Positions 8,666 to 12,500 of a stretch of DNA of 12,500 nt are shown here, piece after piece; the first letter of the stretch is position 1; every line of letters starts with the position of its first letter. The DNA is from Botryococcus braunii (Eukaryota > Chlorophyta > Trebouxiophyceae). Made by a program: the position numbers and the translations under genes. The stretch covers positions 1 through 12,500 of the forward strand of contig MVGU01001644.1 in the NCBI GenBank assembly GCA_002005505.1, given 5' to 3'. The notes below the pieces were generated by a model. It was not told where the DNA came from and searched no databases. It was given only the letters and a program-made list of their open reading frames with translations.

Positions 8666-9281
8666 TTTGGGTGGCCGCACACCACAGGGGCTCAGTCCTT
8701 GGTGTACTTCTTCAACCAGGGGGTTGTAAGGATCTCAAGAGAGGGCCATCACGCATTACATCGAAGGCTCCTCTGGAGCTTAGCAGCGTGACACCATAGC
8801 ATCAGGTCGAGAGTTCATGGCATTGTCCCAGACTAACAGCTCAAAGCCTTTCCAATTTGAAGACATGTTCAGTTCCTCTGCCTTGCAGATCCTTGTAGCC
8901 CCCTTGTTTACCAAGATCGGGATAGAACCTTGCAGGATTTGTTCATTCCTCGGCCCAGTTTGCATTGCATCTGCAGACAGTCCCCTGCGTGTACAAGAGT
9001 GGGCTTTAAGGAATACCTGCCAAATGTTGCAACTTTGGATAGCCAAGAGGAAGGTGAAATCAACATTGGGGCATATGGTATCGTTCTTAGCACGAATCGA
9101 GCCCAGGAAACACTTGGCATTTCTCTTTGAAGTTTGAGTACCAGGTGTTGCGACAGTCTGATGGTTGGATGGGTGAGGGGATGCCGAACACAGAATGTGC
9201 GCTTGTACATGCGCATACATGTGGCTGCCAGGGAAAGGGGTTCGTCTGGGAGTGGACACAGATTGGGGGGTTTGAGGGGAA

Positions 9282-9387
9282 GGGGGGGGGGAGTGCTATG
9301 TTTGCGTGCATACTTCCCTTGGTGCTGTTCTATTTCCATTGGGCTTTCCCTGTGGGCTTCTTCTTCTCCCATTGGGGGGGGGGGGGG
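9282..9387. repeat. Two poly-G runs
   Basis: G runs of about 10 (9282-9291) and 14 (9374-9387) in the non-coding stretch after the 93-bp array. Open frames crossing them are not credible as genes. Confidence 0.92.
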
Positions 9388-10359
9388 CCTTACGCTTTAG
9401 CCATGGAACAACAACAGCAGGATGATTCCCTCGGTAAGGCTTGAGGGCTTAGACCACATACCTACCTACGGTGTACAGAATAATGTATGTGGATGGGATC
9501 CATGTACACACCATAACACTAATCTTGGGGTTGATATAGCAACTCCATCTTTAAACAGTACATTCATACCCATTTGAATGACGCAGAGGCAGCGTTCCAT
9601 TTTTCAAAGTGGAAGTGTCTGCTTTTGGTGTCGAATCATGCTGAGAATAGCTTTAGAAGTCCATCGAACTCCTTTACTGGACTTGCACTGGCGTATCTCT
9701 TTGCAGTTTTGGAAATGGTAATGAGTTGTAAATTATTGTACAAGACAAAACAACCAGAAAAAGGCCTTTCTGGAAGGATGAGGCCACAAATCATTTCTTG
9801 CTGCAAATACGTTGATGACTGATTCAGCAAATGGATCAGCTGGGTGGATCAAATGCGTCCCTGCTCAATCCCCTCACCTTTGGCATTAACGGAGGCTTAC
9901 GGCACAGCAAAATATGTGTGTTGATCTGGGTCAGTCAGAGAATTTGTCACGGTTGCTTCTGAGAGGCTTGTGGCCATCGTGAGTCTGCTATGTGGAGCAT
10001 TCTGTAAAGAAGGCTGGGTACTGCTGTGTGGATGAGGTTGGCTTGCACATAAGTGGGGCGGACGGAAAAGTTTTCATGGTCTTGCATGTGGGTGTATGGG
10101 CTACCCCAAGCTACATGCTTGGGGGCCCTTTTACACTGGAGGCTCAGATAGTTAGATTCTGCATAGGCCCATCCATGACTGTTGCCAGGGTGTGAAACAT
10201 CTTACGATGTGCGAAAGTACTGCATGCAAACGACAAGGGAGATGGGACTGCAGCAATGAGAGTCAGGCATGAACATGAAGGTCTTGTTTGTTTTGGGGGG
10301 GGTGGAGAGTGGCTGGGCTTTGCACATTGTTCTTGACGCTTGGTGGGCTGTGGGTGCAG

Positions 10360-10602
10360 GAGTCGGAGCAGGCAGCTTTCCGTCTGGGTGTCACCCCGGG
10401 AAAAAGGCCCTCCTCTGGGACAGGCCCTCACTCAGGGTCCACAGATGCCGCAGTTCCGCCACCACCCCCTGCAGGAGACCCTCCACAGAAGCCCGCGGTT
10501 CCAAACCCCCCAAGCAACGGTGCACTTGCGACGGACCCTTCGAGTGAGTCCCCTCCATCAAAGCGCCACAAGAAGACTCCATCGGTCCTGGTGTCGGCAT
10601 GA
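10360..10602 (+). CDS. Probable terminal exon of the cyclin T-like gene
   Basis: The segment follows GTGGGTGCAG and is open in phase 0 for 80 codons to a TGA stop at 10600-10602. It begins ESEQAAFRLGVTPGKRPSS. It has a run of five prolines (residues 337-341 in the joined numbering), more proline- and serine-rich sequence, and ends SPPSKRHKKTPSVLVSA. The basic KRHKK stretch at residues 372-376 could be a nuclear localisation signal. Low-complexity, proline-rich tails with basic patches are common after the cyclin folds in this family. The frame also stays open upstream to about 10288, so openness alone does not prove an exon. The link to exon 5937-6100 across about 4.3 kb is inferred from phase and composition only. 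It could belong to another gene. Confidence 0.48.
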   Translation, partial: ESEQAAFRLGVTPGKRPSSGTGPHSGSTDAAVPPPPPAGDPPQKPAVPNPPSNGALATDPSSESPPSKRHKKTPSVLVSA

Positions 10603-11048
10603 GTTGGGCGTCTGGCCCCCTGGAGAAGGACAACGGGCGGTACGGAGCATTGCATAATGTGCGGGGACGCCTGAGTTTACCCCACTGATTGCAGCATTGA
10701 CGGCCGTGGCCGCCTTGCCGCGGTGCTTTGCCTTTGCCTTTGATGGAACAACAGCTGTGTTCGGTTGACCTTCTTCCATGGGAAGGTCCTATTCTAATCA
10801 GGCTTCGTATTCTATGAGAACGCAAATGAGGAGGCCCTAACACAGTCCAGGTACTTAGGTCGTGAATGAGTAGTGCCTTTGTGGTACATTCTAGGCCATG
10901 GCTGCATCAAGTTTATAGGAAGTTAAGGTAGGCGCAGGCTGTGCCACGCAGACAGGAGGGGGCAGGGAGATTAGGAGCCGCATGCATGTACTGGCGCTCG
11001 CATTCGCACATACGCAGAATGGCCTGTGTGTGGATGCGGTGGATGCGT

Positions 11049-11049
<1 letters not shown>

Positions 11050-11090
<41 letters not shown>

Positions 11091-11096
11091 CGCGCG
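11050..11096. repeat. (TG)n-(CG)n alternating tract
   Basis: A TG dinucleotide array of about 16 units passes directly into CG repeats (about 11082-11096). The whole tract is a strict alternation of purine and pyrimidine. Confidence 0.96.
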
Positions 11097-11503
11097 TTTG
11101 GAAATTGACAAAGCCCAATATGAAGTGATTTGCACATGCTTTGGCGAGCAGCTTGGCGCAGACGTTTGTTGCAGGTGCGTAAGAGTGTATCTTTGACCAC
11201 AGAATCAGAAGTTCTGAAGAGATACTGTGCCATGAGCAGTTGAGATTGACTTTGTTTCAAAAAGTCGCATGGATCAGCTTTGCAGCTGCTCCGCCCTCCA
11301 GGATTTTTAGAGCACTCTGGAGTGGTGTGGGGGGTGTCAGGACTAGAAAGGATTATGTTCTTATTCCGTAAACAAGGTGGAGCAGAGTCAAGTCCCCCTT
11401 TAAGGCAACTGCAATGCAAAGGGTGTTTTCACAACTCTTTTGCATGCCATGTCTCGGTGCATGAGCAGGACAATAAGTTCTTTGACTTATCTTGTTATTG
11501 TTG

Positions 11504-11520
11504 TGGGTGGGTGGGTGGGT

Positions 11521-11569
<49 letters not shown>

Positions 11570-11577
11570 GGGGGGGG
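11504..11577. repeat. Compound repeat: GGGT, GT, GA, G
   Basis: (GGGT)n at about 11504-11523 is followed by (GT)n to about 11554, (GA)n to about 11566 and G11 at 11567-11577. All arrays are G-rich on the plus strand. Confidence 0.96.
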
Positions 11578-12434
11578 CCGCACGCAGGGGGGGTGCGGTT
11601 TGTGGGAGAATGAGTGGCTGAGTAATGAATGGGAATTTACGCCCTGACCATCGCATAGCAGCATAGTTGTTGAGTCCGGATGCTGAAGGGTGTTTGGACT
11701 GGTTAAAAGTCGTTATGCACTAAATTGGACCCACGAGCCAGGACACATTGCTGCGGTGATTGAATGAGAGGGAACTCATGTGTTTTGACATGGCCGCACA
11801 CAGAAGGGGAATAGCACCGGCTCGTCGTGTTGGCACCTCGCTCAACAGAAGAACTTATACGCTTCATTCGAGCTGGTTTTCATGAAGTTGTGTCAGGGAA
11901 TATAGTGTTGTAGCGTGAACGGTGGAATTTCAAATCACAGAAGTCATTGCTGAGTAGGGATTTGGGGACAGTAGCAGGGCCAGCAGTTTGCATTGCTGAT
12001 CTCTGTGTACTTTCTTGGGGCTCAAACGATCAGGAAGCAGGCGATTAGGGTAGTTGAAGATGGCTACGTATACCTCACGTGGTATGGAAATGCAAGGAGA
12101 AACTATTGCCAACATGGCGCTGGAAACCCCTGGCCAGGTCCCATGAGGCAAAAAGGCCTCCAGTGACAATTTGTGATAATGTGTGCAGCATGCCACCACC
12201 ACTAATTTTGACTTTCTTGGACACCACAGACGAAGATAACCTCTGGTTGGATAAGAGACGGACGTGTGCTGTCTGGAAAGGCCTTTTCGCTATTAGGATA
12301 TCCTACTAGGTGAGTGCCTCGACAAGCAGTACACGGCCAACTGTTACGCAGCCAGAGGTTCTGCTTAGTTGCCCCTCCTTGAATCACCACGTGTCCAAGT
12401 AATGTTCACAGGCAGGATCCATCTAGAAGATCCA

Positions 12435-12445
12435 CCCCCCCCCCC
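12435..12445. repeat. Poly-C run (about 11 C)
   Basis: Cytosine homopolymer followed by TCCCA near the end of the window. Confidence 0.92.
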
Positions 12446-12500
12446 TCCCAGGTAGCTGAGTCCCCAGCCAGCGCACCTCGGAGCCAGCAACCCCACGGGG

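Larger units (their letters stand above)
6101..10359 (+). other. Long interval between cyclin core and candidate last exon
   Basis: If the exon at 10360 belongs to the cyclin gene, this is one long intron or contains further exons not recognised here. It holds C runs and a (CT)n tract (6342-6461), the 93-bp array (6884-8645) and G runs near 9282 and 9374. The stretch 8670-10359 has several overlapping open frames, including a 159-codon minus-strand frame at 8780-9259. None shows a family motif I recognise. Confidence 0.45.
10603..12500. other. 3' flank with no recognised gene
   Basis: After the candidate stop codon at 10600-10602, no exon with a family resemblance was found on either strand. 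Short open frames occur at 10913-11419 (minus), 11280-11621 (plus), 11930-12202 (minus) and 12079-12309 (plus). Those near 11040-11100 and 11500-11580 cross simple repeats. No clear polyadenylation signal was picked out. The interval also holds a short poly-C run near 12435. Confidence 0.5.

Noticed and set aside
8780..9259. 159-codon minus-strand open frame
   Set aside because: A stretch reading ILVNKGATRICKAEEL briefly suggested a retroelement protease, but the catalytic D-S/T-G is not there and nothing else in the frame supports a retroelement. Other frames are also open over the same bases.
11101..11206. Plus-strand open stretch EIDKAQYEVICTCFGEQLG
   Set aside because: Short, cysteine-containing, without a recognisable fold or flanking exons. 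It cannot be supported from sequence alone.
10913..11419. Minus-strand open frame with a plausible-looking middle (QLLMAQYLFRTSDSVV)
   Set aside because: It runs into the TG/CG repeat, shows no family motif, and no convincing splice sites isolate the middle part.

Overview
The window reads as nuclear DNA of a eukaryote, most likely of the green lineage. The single recognisable gene is a cyclin of the plant cyclin T type, split into short exons by GT-AG introns that are full of microsatellites. A charophyte-type alga with a repeat-rich genome would fit, but this placement is a guess. It rests on protein resemblance and genome style, not on a marker gene. There is no sign of bacterial operons, phage or CRISPR.

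Layout. Seven consecutive plus-strand exons lie at about 493-564, 1728-1837, 1957-2038, 2595-2729, 3870-4066, 4431-4582 and 5937-6100. They join in frame with compatible intron phases (0, 2, 0, 0, 2, 1) into about 304 residues holding both cyclin folds. The start codon was not found and is probably upstream of base 1. A probable last exon at 10360-10602 would add a proline-rich tail with a basic KRHKK motif and a stop codon. Between 6101 and 10359 lies a long interval containing a diverged 93-bp tandem array (about 6884-8645) that stays open for about 500 codons. It could be an intronic minisatellite, an extra exon or a decayed gene.

Other contents. A 170-bp tandem duplication (851-1189) sits in the first visible intron. 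A 28-bp-period duplication lies at 2341-2390. There are many long simple repeats: TG, TC, TA, four-base units and C or G runs. From 10603 to 12500 no gene was recognised, only two purine-pyrimidine simple-repeat clusters.

Function. The one interpretable gene probably encodes the regulatory subunit of a transcription-elongation-type cyclin-dependent kinase (CDK9/CDKC class, P-TEFb-like). It would act in the nucleus on RNA polymerase II. Everything else is most simply non-coding or undetermined.
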